From NCBI RefSeq assembly GCF_005876955.1, contig NZ_SSCL01000001.1:388151-452150 (forward strand): a stretch of 64,000 nucleotides of DNA, given 5' to 3'. The notes under the pieces were generated by a model. It was not told the DNA's origin, ran no database searches, and saw only the letters and a program-made list of their open reading frames with translations. Origin of the DNA: Sinomonas gamaensis. GTDB lineage: Bacteria > Actinomycetota > Actinomycetes > Actinomycetales > Micrococcaceae. Positions 9,743-18,236 of this stretch are shown in pieces (position 1 is the first letter of the stretch; each line of letters opens with the position of its first letter). The translations under genes were made by a program, and so were the position numbers.

Positions 9743-11089
9743 ATGACTGACACCGTCGCCCACCACGAGACTGCCTCCGTCGCTGCCGCCGCTCAGGAAG
9801 CCGCCGTCCCGCCGGCGGCCGCCCAGCCGGTCGACGTCGAGGCCGCCGTGCTCGCGATCGGCGACCGTGCCCGCTTGGCGTCGCGCGCCGTCGCACGTGC
9901 CAACCGAGCGTGGAAGGACCGCGCCCTTCACGCCATCGGCGCGGCGCTCAAGGAGCACGAGGCGCGGATCCTGGCCGCCAATGAGAAAGATCTCGAGGCC
10001 GGCCGGGAGAACGGGACGTCGAAGGCACTGCTCGACCGGCTCGCGCTGACGCCCGCACGCATCGACGGGCTCGTCTCCGCGCTCGAGAACCTCGCCGGCC
10101 TTCCGGATCCTGTCGGGAATGTGGTGCGCGGGCAGACGCTGCCCAACGGACTGCGGATGCGGCAGGTCAACGTCCCGATGGGCGTGGTTGCCGCCATCTA
10201 TGAAGCCCGGCCCAACGTGACCGTGGACATTGCCGGTCTTGCTCTCAAGAGCGGCAATGCGGTGATCCTTCGGGGCGGAAGTGCCGCCGCGCACACCAAC
10301 CGCGAGTTGGTGGCGATCCTGCGTGACACGCTTGAAGCGGTCGGGCTTCCGGCTGACTCGGTGCAGACGATCGATGAGTACGGGCGCGCAGGCGCGGACG
10401 TGCTCATGAAGGCCCGTGGGCGAGTCGATGTCCTCATCCCGCGCGGTGGGCGCGATCTCATCCAGAATGTGGTCCTCAACTCGACGGTCCCCGTGATCGA
10501 AACGGGCGAGGGCAACGTCCATATCTTCGTCGACGAGTCGGCCAGCGAGGACATGGCCGTGGAGATCCTGCTCAACGCCAAGACTCAGCGCCCGAGCGTC
10601 TGCAACACCGTTGAGACCCTTCTCGTCCACTCGAAGAGCACGGTGCTCCCCGCAGTTGCCTGCGCGCTGGCCGAACGCGGCGTTCGGCTCCACGTGGACG
10701 GTCGTGCCTACGAGGCGCTGCCGGAGGGGATTGAGTCGGTCCCGGCCACGGACTACGACTGGGCCACCGAGTACATGGATCTTGACCTCGCGGTGGCAAC
10801 GGTGGATTCGCTGGACGAGGCCCTCGATCACATCCGGCGCTGGAGCACAGGGCATACCGAGGCGATCATCACGAACGACCTCCGGAACGCGGAACGCTTC
10901 ATCGCGGAGATCGACTCGGCCGCGGTGATTGTCAACGCGTCGACACGCTTCACCGACGGCGGGGAGCTCGGACTGGGCGCCGAAGTAGGCATTTCCACGC
11001 AGAAGCTCCACGCCAGGGGACCGATGGGGCTCACCGAGCTCACCACGACCAAGTGGATCGTGCAGGGCGAGGGACAGGTGCGGGGCTGA
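9743..11089 (+). CDS. proA: Gamma-glutamyl phosphate reductase
   Basis: A 448-residue NADPH-dependent reductase that makes glutamate-5-semialdehyde in proline synthesis. It belongs to the aldehyde dehydrogenase superfamily: the thioester cysteine is in RPSVCNTVETLL, and IYEARPNVTVDIAG and ILRGGSAA shape the cofactor site. An Ala-rich extension of about 30 residues precedes the conserved part. It lies 18 bases after proB and may also be read from its own promoter. Confidence 0.95.
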   Translation: MTDTVAHHETASVAAAAQEAAVPPAAAQPVDVEAAVLAIGDRARLASRAVARANRAWKDRALHAIGAALKEHEARILAANEKDLEAGRENGTSKALLDRLALTPARIDGLVSALENLAGLPDPVGNVVRGQTLPNGLRMRQVNVPMGVVAAIYEARPNVTVDIAGLALKSGNAVILRGGSAAAHTNRELVAILRDTLEAVGLPADSVQTIDEYGRAGADVLMKARGRVDVLIPRGGRDLIQNVVLNSTVPVIETGEGNVHIFVDESASEDMAVEILLNAKTQRPSVCNTVETLLVHSKSTVLPAVACALAERGVRLHVDGRAYEALPEGIESVPATDYDWATEYMDLDLAVATVDSLDEALDHIRRWSTGHTEAIITNDLRNAERFIAEIDSAAVIVNASTRFTDGGELGLGAEVGISTQKLHARGPMGLTELTTTKWIVQGEGQVRG

Positions 11090-11179
11090 CGGCTTCGCCG
11101 ACAATTGCCGGGGTAGGATGAACGGAAGACCGGTCACGGCTGTGACCATGCGAATCCGAGAGGCTTGAAGGGGTAGACC

Positions 11180-11431
11180 ATGTTGGCAACGCTTTTGACC
11201 ACCGCACTCACAGTGAGTGCAGAGGCCACGGGGGAGGAAGCGCCGGCGCCGACGATTGCACCGCCGTTCGTCATCGGGATCACGCTGTTTGTCGTCTTCG
11301 TCGTGCTGCTTTTCGTGACGCTCTCCTACACCAACCTCGGCCGTCGCCACGAGGCGATCGACGAGCACGCGGATCCGCACCGCCAGCACCCGAACAAGCA
11401 CGACCGCCATCAGGGCGCGCCGAGCCACTGA
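11180..11431 (+). CDS. Small single-pass membrane protein of unknown function
   Basis: An 83-residue protein. It has a short N-terminal hydrophobic segment, an acidic Pro-rich linker, one clear membrane span ([19 protein letters not shown]), and a hydrophilic His-rich tail ending in [13 protein letters not shown]. The ATG at 11180 has a GAAGGGG ribosome site. Position between proA and nadD suggests it belongs to the local core gene set. I do not recognise a family. The many histidines in the tail could bind metal, but no conserved spacing is evident. Confidence 0.75.
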   Translation: MLATLLTTALTVSAEATGEEAPAPTIAPPFVIGITLFVVFVVLLFVTLSYTNLGRRHEAIDEHADPHRQHPNKHDRHQGAPSH

Positions 11432-11447
11432 CCCCTTGACGGAACCA

Positions 11448-12149
11448 ATGCAGGTGCCCGAAGGGCGGCGTATCCGTCTGGGCGTGATGGGTGGGACGTT
11501 CGATCCCATCCATCACGGGCACCTCGTCGCCGCGAGCGAGGTTGCGTCCAAGTTCGGGCTGGACGAGGTGGTCTTCGTCCCGACGGGCGAGCCTTGGCAG
11601 AAGTCGAGCCGAAGGGTCAGCCTGGCGGAGCACCGCTACCTCATGACGGTCATCGCGACGGCGTCGAATCCGCGGTTCACGGTGAGCCGCGTGGATATCG
11701 AACGGCCCGGTCCCACGTACACGATCGACACACTGCGCGATCTGCGGGCCGAACGTCCTGAGGCCGACCTTTACTTCATCACGGGCGCTGACGCCATGGC
11801 GCAGATCGTCTCGTGGAAGGACGTCGACGAGCTGTGGAGCCTTGCCCATTTTGTCGGGGTGACACGTCCCGGGCACGAGCTTCCTGACCTCGCCCGCGCG
11901 GAAGTCAGCCTCCTTGAGGTTCCCGCGATGTCGATCTCGTCGACGGACTGCCGTGCCCGCGTCGCGGCGCACGAGCCGGTGTGGTACCTGGTGCCGGACG
12001 GTGTGGTCCAGTACATCGCGAAGTACGGGCTGTACCAGAACGGCACCGAGATGCAGAGTTCCCGCATGGACGGCGTGGTCCAGTTGGCCCGTATCGATTC
12101 GCCTCTGGGGAGTGCTGGCAACGCTGGCAGCGCTTCGGCGACCGGGTGA
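11448..12149 (+). CDS. nadD: Nicotinate-nucleotide adenylyltransferase
   Basis: A 233-residue nucleotidyltransferase that makes deamido-NAD from NaMN and [15 protein letters not shown] carries the HxGH motif, and SISSTDCR is the ISSTxIR-like phosphate motif with Cys at the usual Ile place. [18 protein letters not shown] is the usual central segment. The ATG at 11448 is preferred; an in-frame TTG at 11436 lacks a ribosome site. About 30 C-terminal residues after KYGLY are not part of the family core. Confidence 0.94.
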   Translation: MQVPEGRRIRLGVMGGTFDPIHHGHLVAASEVASKFGLDEVVFVPTGEPWQKSSRRVSLAEHRYLMTVIATASNPRFTVSRVDIERPGPTYTIDTLRDLRAERPEADLYFITGADAMAQIVSWKDVDELWSLAHFVGVTRPGHELPDLARAEVSLLEVPAMSISSTDCRARVAAHEPVWYLVPDGVVQYIAKYGLYQNGTEMQSSRMDGVVQLARIDSPLGSAGNAGSASATG

Positions 12150-12156
12150 TGAAGCT

Positions 12157-13332
12157 ATGAACAACGAGCAGAAGCCGATCATGAGCCGCCGCGAGCGTCG
12201 GCTGGCGCAAGCGGCGCGCGGCGAGGGCAACGCCGTCGAGCTGACCCCTGCCCAGGCGCGGGCCGAAGCGGTGGCCAGGGCCGAGGCCGAAGCGCGCGCA
12301 GAGGCTGAAGCGAGGGCCGAGGCCGAGTCTCGGGCCGCATCCGCTCCGGCTCGGGCTGCAGCGGATGCGGGCGCAGCCTCGCGGGCGCGCTCGCGCCGGG
12401 CTCTCGACACGGCGCCGGACGAGGCCAGCCGTGAAGCGGCCGCCCGAGCGGAACGCACCTCCCAGGCGCGCGCCCGTGACCGGGAGGCGCATCGCCGGCT
12501 CCGCGAGCTCGCGGAGAAGGAGCAGGCCGCCTCGTTCCCGAGTCGTCGCGCTTTGCGGCAGCAGGCTGAGCAGGCGGGAGACGTTCCCGCAGCTCCGCTT
12601 CCCGTGGTTTCGGCCCAGGCTGTCCAGCCCGCACCGGCGAATGCTCCCCGCCCGCCCAGCCGACCGCCGTCGTCCGGCGCCCCGTTCCGGGAGCCCACGC
12701 CTACGGCGCCGATCAAGATCCCGAAGAATCCCGCTGGCGAGCCGGTTCTGGGTCCTGAGACGGGCTCGTTCCGTGCGCTGAGCCACGAGCAGATCACGGC
12801 TGCCCGCGAGTTGCTGCGCGTGCAGGCGCAGAATCAGGCGGAGATGCTCGCGGGCCAGAAGAAGGGCCCTTCCGCCGTCGATCCTGAGCAGCGCAAAGAG
12901 CAGGTGGCGAAGGCAGAGCGGGAAGCGGTCCTGAGCCGTCGTGCCCAGGCCCGCCAGCGGCTCGCCGAGGAGACTCGCCGGGATGTCGAGGCCACGCGGA
13001 AGACCGGGCCGGCGCCGACCGCGGCCAATAACCTCGCCATGGTGACCCCGCTGGAATACGTCAAGGTCCCCGGAATACCGCATCCTGTGATGAAGCCTCC
13101 GACGACGCATCATGTGCCTGTCGTCACGGATCGCACGCCGAAGCAGCGAGGGGCCTCGGCCGCTGGCCGGCAGGAGGCGGCACCGATCTCGGCGGTGTCG
13201 GCCCATGGGCTCGAGCCTCTGGGGCCGCAGGCAGCACGCACCGATCGGGAACGGATCGTGTTCCTTGGAATCGGCGCTTTCGGCATCGTGGCCCTCATTG
13301 CGGCCGTCCTCATTGTGCTGCTGGGCAGATAG
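12157..13332 (+). CDS. Alanine/glutamate/arginine-rich tail-anchored protein, function unknown
   Basis: A 391-residue protein with three parts. Residues 1-150 are a highly charged helix built of repeating Ala-Glu-Ala-Arg units, likely a coiled coil. A Pro/Ala-rich linker and a second charged helix follow, and the C-terminus is a single membrane span (IGAFGIVALIAAVLIVLL) ending in GR. There is no signal peptide, so most of it should be cytoplasmic and tail-anchored. The ATG at 12157 starts MNNEQKP, just after nadD. It lies between nadD and rsfS. I know no function for it; a scaffold or envelope-linked role would fit the architecture but is only a guess. Confidence 0.8.
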   Translation: MNNEQKPIMSRRERRLAQAARGEGNAVELTPAQARAEAVARAEAEARAEAEARAEAESRAASAPARAAADAGAASRARSRRALDTAPDEASREAAARAERTSQARARDREAHRRLRELAEKEQAASFPSRRALRQQAEQAGDVPAAPLPVVSAQAVQPAPANAPRPPSRPPSSGAPFREPTPTAPIKIPKNPAGEPVLGPETGSFRALSHEQITAARELLRVQAQNQAEMLAGQKKGPSAVDPEQRKEQVAKAEREAVLSRRAQARQRLAEETRRDVEATRKTGPAPTAANNLAMVTPLEYVKVPGIPHPVMKPPTTHHVPVVTDRTPKQRGASAAGRQEAAPISAVSAHGLEPLGPQAARTDRERIVFLGIGAFGIVALIAAVLIVLLGR

Positions 13333-13375
13333 CCCCGACAGCTACATGAATTCTTCACACCTAACAAGGAGCAGA

Positions 13376-13768
13376 GTGAGCGCAGACGTAACGGCTATCG
13401 AGTCCGCGAAGGTCGCGGCGAAGGCCGCAGCGGACAAGTTGGCCGAGAACATCGTGGCAGTCGACGTGAGCGAGAGGCTCGCCATCACTGACCTCTTCCT
13501 CATCGCCTCGGCGTCGACCGAGCGGCAGGTCAATTCGATCGTCGACAACATCGAGGACGAGCTCATCAAGGTCGATCGGCGCCCAGTGCGGCGCGAGGGC
13601 CGGAGCGAGGGCCGGTGGGTCCTGCTCGACTACGGCGACATGGTCATCCACGTGATGCACGACGAGGACCGTTCCTTCTACGCGCTCGAGCGCCTGTGGA
13701 AGGACTGCCCCGTGGTCGACCTCGGGCTCGAGGAGCCCGGGGAGTCCGCAGCCTCGGCGGCCGGCTGA
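13376..13768 (+). CDS. rsfS: Ribosomal silencing factor RsfS
   Basis: A 130-residue RsfS/Iojap protein. It binds L14 and blocks joining of the subunits when nutrients run low. The core shows IVAVDVSERLAITDLFLIASASTERQVNSI and WVLLDYGDMVIHVM, with the expected YALERLWKD end. The start is the GTG at 13376 with AAGGAG at 13366-13371. The nadD-(unknown)-rsfS order is characteristic of actinobacteria. Confidence 0.95.
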   Translation: MSADVTAIESAKVAAKAAADKLAENIVAVDVSERLAITDLFLIASASTERQVNSIVDNIEDELIKVDRRPVRREGRSEGRWVLLDYGDMVIHVMHDEDRSFYALERLWKDCPVVDLGLEEPGESAASAAG

Positions 13769-13774
13769 GTCGGC

Positions 13775-14434
13775 GTGGGGAGACGACGCAGGATAGTCTT
13801 CTGGCGCCACGGGCGCACCGACTGGAATGCGGCTGGCCGCTTCCAAGGGCAGACTGACATCCCGTTGAACGACGACGGCGTGCGCCAGGCAGCGCACGCC
13901 GCCCGCCTGCTTGCCGCGATGGGGCCGACGGCGATCGTCGCGTCTGACCTCGATCGGGCTCAGGCGACGGCGGAGGCACTCGCCACCGAGACAGGGCTCG
14001 CCGTGGCAACCGATCCTGGGCTTCGGGAGACGAACGCCGGGAGCTGGCAGGGCAAGACGTTCGACGAGATCCGCCTCACTGACCGCGAGGAGCTTGCGCG
14101 GTGGGAGGACGGCGATGTGAGCGTTCCAGCGGGAGGCGCCGAGACGAGGCTCGACGTGGCACGGCGGACCCGGAAAGCAGTCGAAAGTGCGCTCGGCGAG
14201 GTGGGCGAGAAGGGCACGCTAGTGGTCGTGAGCCACGGCGGCGCCATTCGCGTGGCCCTCGCTGAGCTGCTGGGTCTTCCGCACGGTTTGTGGGGCGCCC
14301 TTTCGGGGCTTTCCAACTGCAATTGGTCAGTGCTTGAGGAGCGTTCTCCGGCTGACGACGGGGCGGTTCGCTGGCGGCTGGGGGAGCACAATGCAGGCAG
14401 TTTGCTGGTGCCTGTACCCATCGTCGAAGGCTGA
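13775..14434 (+). CDS. Histidine phosphatase family protein (phosphoglycerate-mutase-like)
   Basis: A 219-residue phosphatase of the branch 1 histidine phosphatase superfamily. The catalytic RHG is in FWRHGRTDWN near the N-terminus, the second histidine in VVSHGGAIR, and the general acid glutamate is probably in LRETNAGSWQG. The substrate cannot be read from sequence; relatives act on sugar phosphates or 3-phosphoglycerate analogues. The GTG at 13775 lies 6 bases after rsfS, so it is co-transcribed. Genes of this family commonly follow rsfS in actinobacteria. Confidence 0.9.
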   Translation: MGRRRRIVFWRHGRTDWNAAGRFQGQTDIPLNDDGVRQAAHAARLLAAMGPTAIVASDLDRAQATAEALATETGLAVATDPGLRETNAGSWQGKTFDEIRLTDREELARWEDGDVSVPAGGAETRLDVARRTRKAVESALGEVGEKGTLVVVSHGGAIRVALAELLGLPHGLWGALSGLSNCNWSVLEERSPADDGAVRWRLGEHNAGSLLVPVPIVEG

Positions 14435-14453
14435 TCCGAGCGGCCCTTTCGAT

Positions 14454-14483
14454 TTGTGCCGCTCGGCCGCGCCGGGCTAAGAT
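14454..14483 (+). promoter_or_regulatory. Promoter of the tRNA-Ala pair
   Basis: TTGTGC at 14454-14459 and TAAGAT at 14478-14483 are separated by 18 bases, a good housekeeping-sigma layout. The leader that follows contains a 6-bp hairpin (GGGGAT/ATCCCC, 14509-14525) before the first tRNA. Confidence 0.65.
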
Positions 14484-14553
14484 AGTCGAGTTGCTTCGGA
14501 GCAGGCAAGGGGATTCGAGATCCCCGATTTGGTGCTTTTCGAAGCGGCGACAC

Positions 14554-14626
14554 GGGGCTGTGGCGCAGCTGGTAGCGCACCTGCATGGCATGCAGGGGGT
14601 CAGGGGTTCGAGTCCCCTCAGCTCCA
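14554..14626 (+). tRNA. tRNA-Ala (anticodon GGC)
   Basis: All four arms fold. The acceptor GGGGCTG pairs with CAGCTCC including one G-U, the D arm is GCGC/GCGC, the anticodon stem CCTGC/GCAGG encloses ATGGCAT with anticodon GGC, and the T arm AGGGG/CCCCT carries TTCGAGT. The discriminator is A. The CCA end is not encoded. Confidence 0.97.
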
Positions 14627-14627
14627 C

Positions 14628-14700
14628 GGGGGTATGGCGCAGTTGGTAGCGCGTCTGCATGGCATGCAGAAGGTCAGGGGTTCGAATCCCCTTACCTCCA
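14628..14700 (+). tRNA. tRNA-Ala (anticodon GGC), second copy
   Basis: A second complete cloverleaf begins one base after the first. The acceptor GGGGGTA pairs with TACCTCC, the anticodon loop is again ATGGCAT (GGC), and the T loop is TTCGAAT. It differs from its neighbour in the acceptor stem, the variable region and several stem pairs, so it is a diverged duplicate rather than an assembly copy. Confidence 0.96.
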
Positions 14701-14706
14701 CCCGTA

Positions 14707-14732
14707 GAGGCCCGGAGTTCCGGGCCTCTTTT
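14707..14732 (+). terminator. Terminator of the tRNA-Ala pair
   Basis: A 9-bp stem, GAGGCCCGG at 14707-14715 and CCGGGCCTC at 14720-14728, closes an AGTT loop and is followed by four T. Confidence 0.88.
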
Positions 14733-14856
14733 CGTTGGAGTGGACGTGGCGCCCTGATTCTGTGGATGCGCCGGGCTAGGATCGGGCCCATCATGAGAGA
14801 CCCGAGAGATCGAGGTCGACGCCCCTGTTACCAGTAGCCCAGCCACCAATTGGGCT

Positions 14857-16188
14857 TCAGGGCCGTGTCAGCCACCTACAGGGAATGTCTGCGGACCAAT
14901 TCTTGGGCACTCCGGTCGGCGTCATCTGAACCCGCGCCACCGATCGTCCGACACATTCGTGGCGAGCCTTGTCGACGGTCTCAGCCCACGTTGGGCCCCT
15001 GGTATTCCAAGGATCGCCGGCGGAGTCTGCGACGAAAGCCAGGATCAGAACACCGATGGTGATCCCCCTAGCCAAACGGTCGAAAACAATCCGGGATAGG
15101 TTAGCGGCGGCGAGGATGATGCCTTGACCTATGAGGATGCCCGGTAGCACTGAATAACGAGAAGCCTGTCCGACGGTCCAGTATTCCGTGAGCCTGATCA
15201 TCTCTAGGTCGGCGAATATGAGGGTGCCACCTAGGAATACCAACCCGGCAAGCGTGAGAATGATCGCAAGCAGCCGGCCGTCCCCCAGTAGATTCCGCGT
15301 GCCCCGCACGAGGACTATTGCTGGAAGGATAAGGGCTGTGGTAACGATCGGCAGACCTACGAGCTTGATGGCGAGTTCCGTGGCATTTTGACCGAACTGC
15401 GCGACCATTGGACCCCGTACGAGAAGTTGGGTGACCATCTCGACGGGTTCACGAAAATACATTGCGATATCTGCAGTTCGTGCTCCTGGCTGGAGCGCCA
15501 CAATGTGTCCAATCGAGGCGGCTAGATATCCGATCGGCAGAACGCGAGCCCAGCCTGTGAGGGTGGCGGCACGCCATAGTGCGAGGGGAATGAGAACCAG
15601 CGCGAGTGGGTCGCTGAGAACACAGATTGCCGCGATTAGGGTTGAGCCGATGGCCGGGATCGGGCGGCGAAAGGCGCCGAGGAGGAGAATCAGGGCGGCT
15701 GCGTCGCAGAACCACCTCAGATTTGTGAGATTTCCCAGCGCCTCTTGCTGACCGACCGGGACGGCAACGAACAGGGCGGACGCAGCAAGAGCCCATCGCC
15801 AATTCTTGCTATAGGGCATGAACACGGCGAGCGCTGCAACTGCGAGGATCATCCTGAACCCGGCGCTGCCGACGCCAATGCAGGCAGCGAAAGCGCCAGT
15901 TGGTACCTGGGCACACGCAGCCGTAAGCGCGCGGGGCCCGGCATGGAGGTAGCCGGTGTACGGCTCGATCAGGCTGCCGAGGCCTGTCCACGTGTACACG
16001 GCGAGGAAGATTTGGCCGTCTTCCTTGTGGAGGTGCTCGAGCGTCCACCCTGTCCACCGAGGGATAAGTAGGAGCGCCGTGAATGCAGCTATCCCTGCGA
16101 GTGACCACGCGAGGGGCCCACCGCGTGGCAGCCGGCTCTCCAGCAGTAGCTTTCGTGGCGTGCGGCGCTGGACTGCGACTTCGTACAT
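14857..16188 (-). CDS. Polytopic membrane protein, GT-C glycosyltransferase-like
   Basis: A 443-residue protein with about ten membrane spans. After the first span an extracytoplasmic loop carries HKEDGQIF; an acidic pair in this loop is the hallmark of GT-C lipid-linked-sugar glycosyltransferases, which is the best guess. The C-terminus is a short soluble tail with WNTRGPTW. The ATG at 16188 has GGGGGA five bases upstream; the frame remains open to 16293. Base composition is clearly lower in GC (52-57% in the stretches I counted) than the core genes, and it sits directly behind the tRNA-Ala pair facing it, so acquisition by transfer is likely. No sugar-nucleotide genes are adjacent. Confidence 0.65.
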   Translation of the reverse strand: MYEVAVQRRTPRKLLLESRLPRGGPLAWSLAGIAAFTALLLIPRWTGWTLEHLHKEDGQIFLAVYTWTGLGSLIEPYTGYLHAGPRALTAACAQVPTGAFAACIGVGSAGFRMILAVAALAVFMPYSKNWRWALAASALFVAVPVGQQEALGNLTNLRWFCDAAALILLLGAFRRPIPAIGSTLIAAICVLSDPLALVLIPLALWRAATLTGWARVLPIGYLAASIGHIVALQPGARTADIAMYFREPVEMVTQLLVRGPMVAQFGQNATELAIKLVGLPIVTTALILPAIVLVRGTRNLLGDGRLLAIILTLAGLVFLGGTLIFADLEMIRLTEYWTVGQASRYSVLPGILIGQGIILAAANLSRIVFDRLARGITIGVLILAFVADSAGDPWNTRGPTWAETVDKARHECVGRSVARVQMTPTGVPKNWSADIPCRWLTRP

Positions 16189-16402
16189 GTGTCCCCCGTT
16201 GTGTGCATCGTCATGCAACACCCGCGTGGCTGGCTCGCATCTGTCGATGATACGGAGCTTTGCGACCCACCTACACACCAAGAGCGGCCTCACCTCCGTG
16301 GAAGGAGATCAGGCCGTTGTTGAGTCAGGTATCACGCTCCCATCAGGGAAGCGGTGCAGGGGGCAGTAGATTGAGGTCGGTTACCTGCAGACGGTCGGAC
16401 CG

Positions 16403-17071
16403 GTGGACCACTTGGTCGAGCGCTATCTTGGCGTAGCTGATGCTGTTGCCAACCGGCACCGCTACCCTGGGCACGACCCGGAGGACCTTCGCCAGGTGGC
16501 CAGGCTTGGCCTGATGCTGGCGATCCGTCGCTACCGGGAGGGCGCCGGACAGGGGTTTGTGCCCTACGCTGTCCCGACCATCACCGGAATGATCAAGCGC
16601 TACGTGCGGGACCAATCATGGGCGGTGCGTCCACCTCGTCCCATCCAGGAGCTGCGACTGGAGGTCAACGCTGTCTGCCTGCGCCTCACTGCCGAACTCG
16701 GCCGCGAACCGGACCGGAAGGAGATCGCCGCGGCGGCCGGACTTTCCGAGGACCTGGTCGTGGAAGCGCAGCTGGGAGCAGCAGCGATGGTCGGCGTGCC
16801 GATCGAACAGCCCACTACCACGGAGGGGCACTCCGCCGTAACCGGAAGGGAACTCAGCAGCATCGAGGCAGGCTGCGAGGAGGTCGAGCAGAAGCAGATC
16901 CTCGCCGCAGCCCTCACCGGCATCACTGACGAGGAACGGCAGCTGCTGCGCCTGCGCTTCATCGAGGAGATGAGCCAGAGCGACATCGCTGAAATCCTGG
17001 GGGTGAGCCAGATGCAGGTCTCGCGGCTCCTCAAACAGCTCTTGGGACGCCTGCGCAGAAAGGTCGCATAG
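16403..17071 (+). CDS. RNA polymerase sigma factor, SigB/SigF-like group 3
   Basis: A 222-residue sigma-70 factor. Region 2 is HDPEDLRQVARLGLMLAIRRY with VPYAVPTITGMIKRYVRD, region 3 is around LRLTAELGREPDRKEIAAAAGLS, and region 4 is LLRLRFIEEMSQSDIAEILGVSQMQVSRLLKQLLGRLRRK. The pattern fits stress/sporulation-type sigma factors. The start is uncertain: GTG at 16403 lacks a good ribosome site, whereas an in-frame ATT at 16370 behind a G-rich tract would add 11 residues. No anti-sigma or anti-anti-sigma gene is beside it, which is unusual for this class. Confidence 0.85.
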   Translation: MDHLVERYLGVADAVANRHRYPGHDPEDLRQVARLGLMLAIRRYREGAGQGFVPYAVPTITGMIKRYVRDQSWAVRPPRPIQELRLEVNAVCLRLTAELGREPDRKEIAAAAGLSEDLVVEAQLGAAAMVGVPIEQPTTTEGHSAVTGRELSSIEAGCEEVEQKQILAAALTGITDEERQLLRLRFIEEMSQSDIAEILGVSQMQVSRLLKQLLGRLRRKVA

Positions 17072-17085
17072 CACCTGAACGATGA

Positions 17086-18138
17086 TCAGCTTGGGGGTGC
17101 CGGGGCCCTACCAGTGGACTCCCTCAGGATGAGCTTCATAGAGGTGGACTCGTCTCCGTAGGAGCCATCAGGCTCGTTCCGTATGCGGGAGATCAACTCC
17201 CTCATGCTGTTCCGGCCTGCAGCTTCAAAGTCCATGCTCACTGTGGAGAGCGAGGGGATGAAGTATTCGCCTTCCTCCAGGTTGTCCCATCCGAAAACGC
17301 TGACGTCCTCTGGCACCCTCTTGCCGCGTTCGTGCAGAGCGCGCATGACTCCTAAGGCCATGTGGTCGTTCGCTGCGAACACCGCGGTGACGGGTCCGTC
17401 ATCCAGAGGTATTCCCAGTCCGGCCCGGTAACCCGAGAGCATGGACCAGTCGCCGACCACGGAACCGGCTGAGTGGAGACCGAGTCGGGCGATGGTCGTC
17501 TCGTAGGTCTTGCGCCTGTTGGCAGCTGATGTCCATAGCTGTGGTCCGGCGACGTGGTAAAAGCAGCGGTGGCCAAGGGTGGCCAGATGCTCGATCATTT
17601 CTGCAGCTGGAGTTGCGTCCGCTAGGAAGCCGCGCGCATGCATCTTCTCGTCATAGTTCGCGGCGACGACGAGTGGAATGTCGGAGTGCTTGGACGTGAT
17701 CTGCTCTTCCAGTGGACCCAGTGGTATCAGCGAGAAGATCCCGGCGAGCCGTTCGGTCGACACCAGAGTCAGAAGGCGATCCGAAGCCTTGGACGCTTCG
17801 GTACCTATCTGGACGACCTCAGTCACATACCCAGCTTCATCGGCCGTGCTGACTGCGCTTCGAAGGACGCGAGATGCAGGAAAACGAACGTCCTCGGGAG
17901 TGGCGATAAGGATCCGATAGGACTGCTTGCTGCGCAACGCACGCGCTGCAAGGTTCGGCGTATAGTCGAGCCGTGCCATGGCGTCTTCGACCTTGGCGAC
18001 CGTTTGGGGCTTGAGGCCCCCATTCCCCTTGAGGTAACGCGAGACGGTCTGGTGCGAGACGCCGGCGAGCCGCGCGACTTCATAGATCGTGGACGGCTTA
18101 GGCGTCCGAGCGGGAACAGGGCTGCTGCCAAAGCTCAA
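17086..18138 (-). CDS. LacI family transcriptional regulator
   Basis: A 350-residue repressor. The DNA-binding helix-turn-helix is TIYEVARLAGVSHQTVSRYLKG with the hinge NLAARALRSKQS, and a periplasmic-binding-protein-like effector domain fills the rest. The TTG at 18138 has GGAGG nine bases upstream and is preferred to the GTG at 18174, which has none. It lies 98 bases after the second oxidoreductase gene in the same direction, so it may be part of that operon. It probably binds the two GTGATCGGTCAC sites at 20630 and 20718; the central CG fits LacI operators. Confidence 0.92.
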   Translation of the reverse strand: MSFGSSPVPARTPKPSTIYEVARLAGVSHQTVSRYLKGNGGLKPQTVAKVEDAMARLDYTPNLAARALRSKQSYRILIATPEDVRFPASRVLRSAVSTADEAGYVTEVVQIGTEASKASDRLLTLVSTERLAGIFSLIPLGPLEEQITSKHSDIPLVVAANYDEKMHARGFLADATPAAEMIEHLATLGHRCFYHVAGPQLWTSAANRRKTYETTIARLGLHSAGSVVGDWSMLSGYRAGLGIPLDDGPVTAVFAANDHMALGVMRALHERGKRVPEDVSVFGWDNLEEGEYFIPSLSTVSMDFEAAGRNSMRELISRIRNEPDGSYGDESTSMKLILRESTGRAPAPPS

Positions 18139-18236
18139 CTTATTGGTCCTCCATGGCCTCTTCTCGCCAAGCACGCACTAACCGAGACGTGCTCGCGATC
18201 TGGACCCTGAAACAGTATCGTTCTCCTGCCCTCTCC

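Noticed and set aside
8270-11509. A 1079-residue frame antisense to obg, proB and proA
   Set aside because: It spans three well-identified genes and shows only the mirror of their third-position GC bias.
14076-14849. A 257-residue minus-strand frame across the tRNA genes
   Set aside because: Its middle is the antisense translation of the two tRNA-Ala genes, a well-known source of false proteins, and its end is antisense to the histidine phosphatase.
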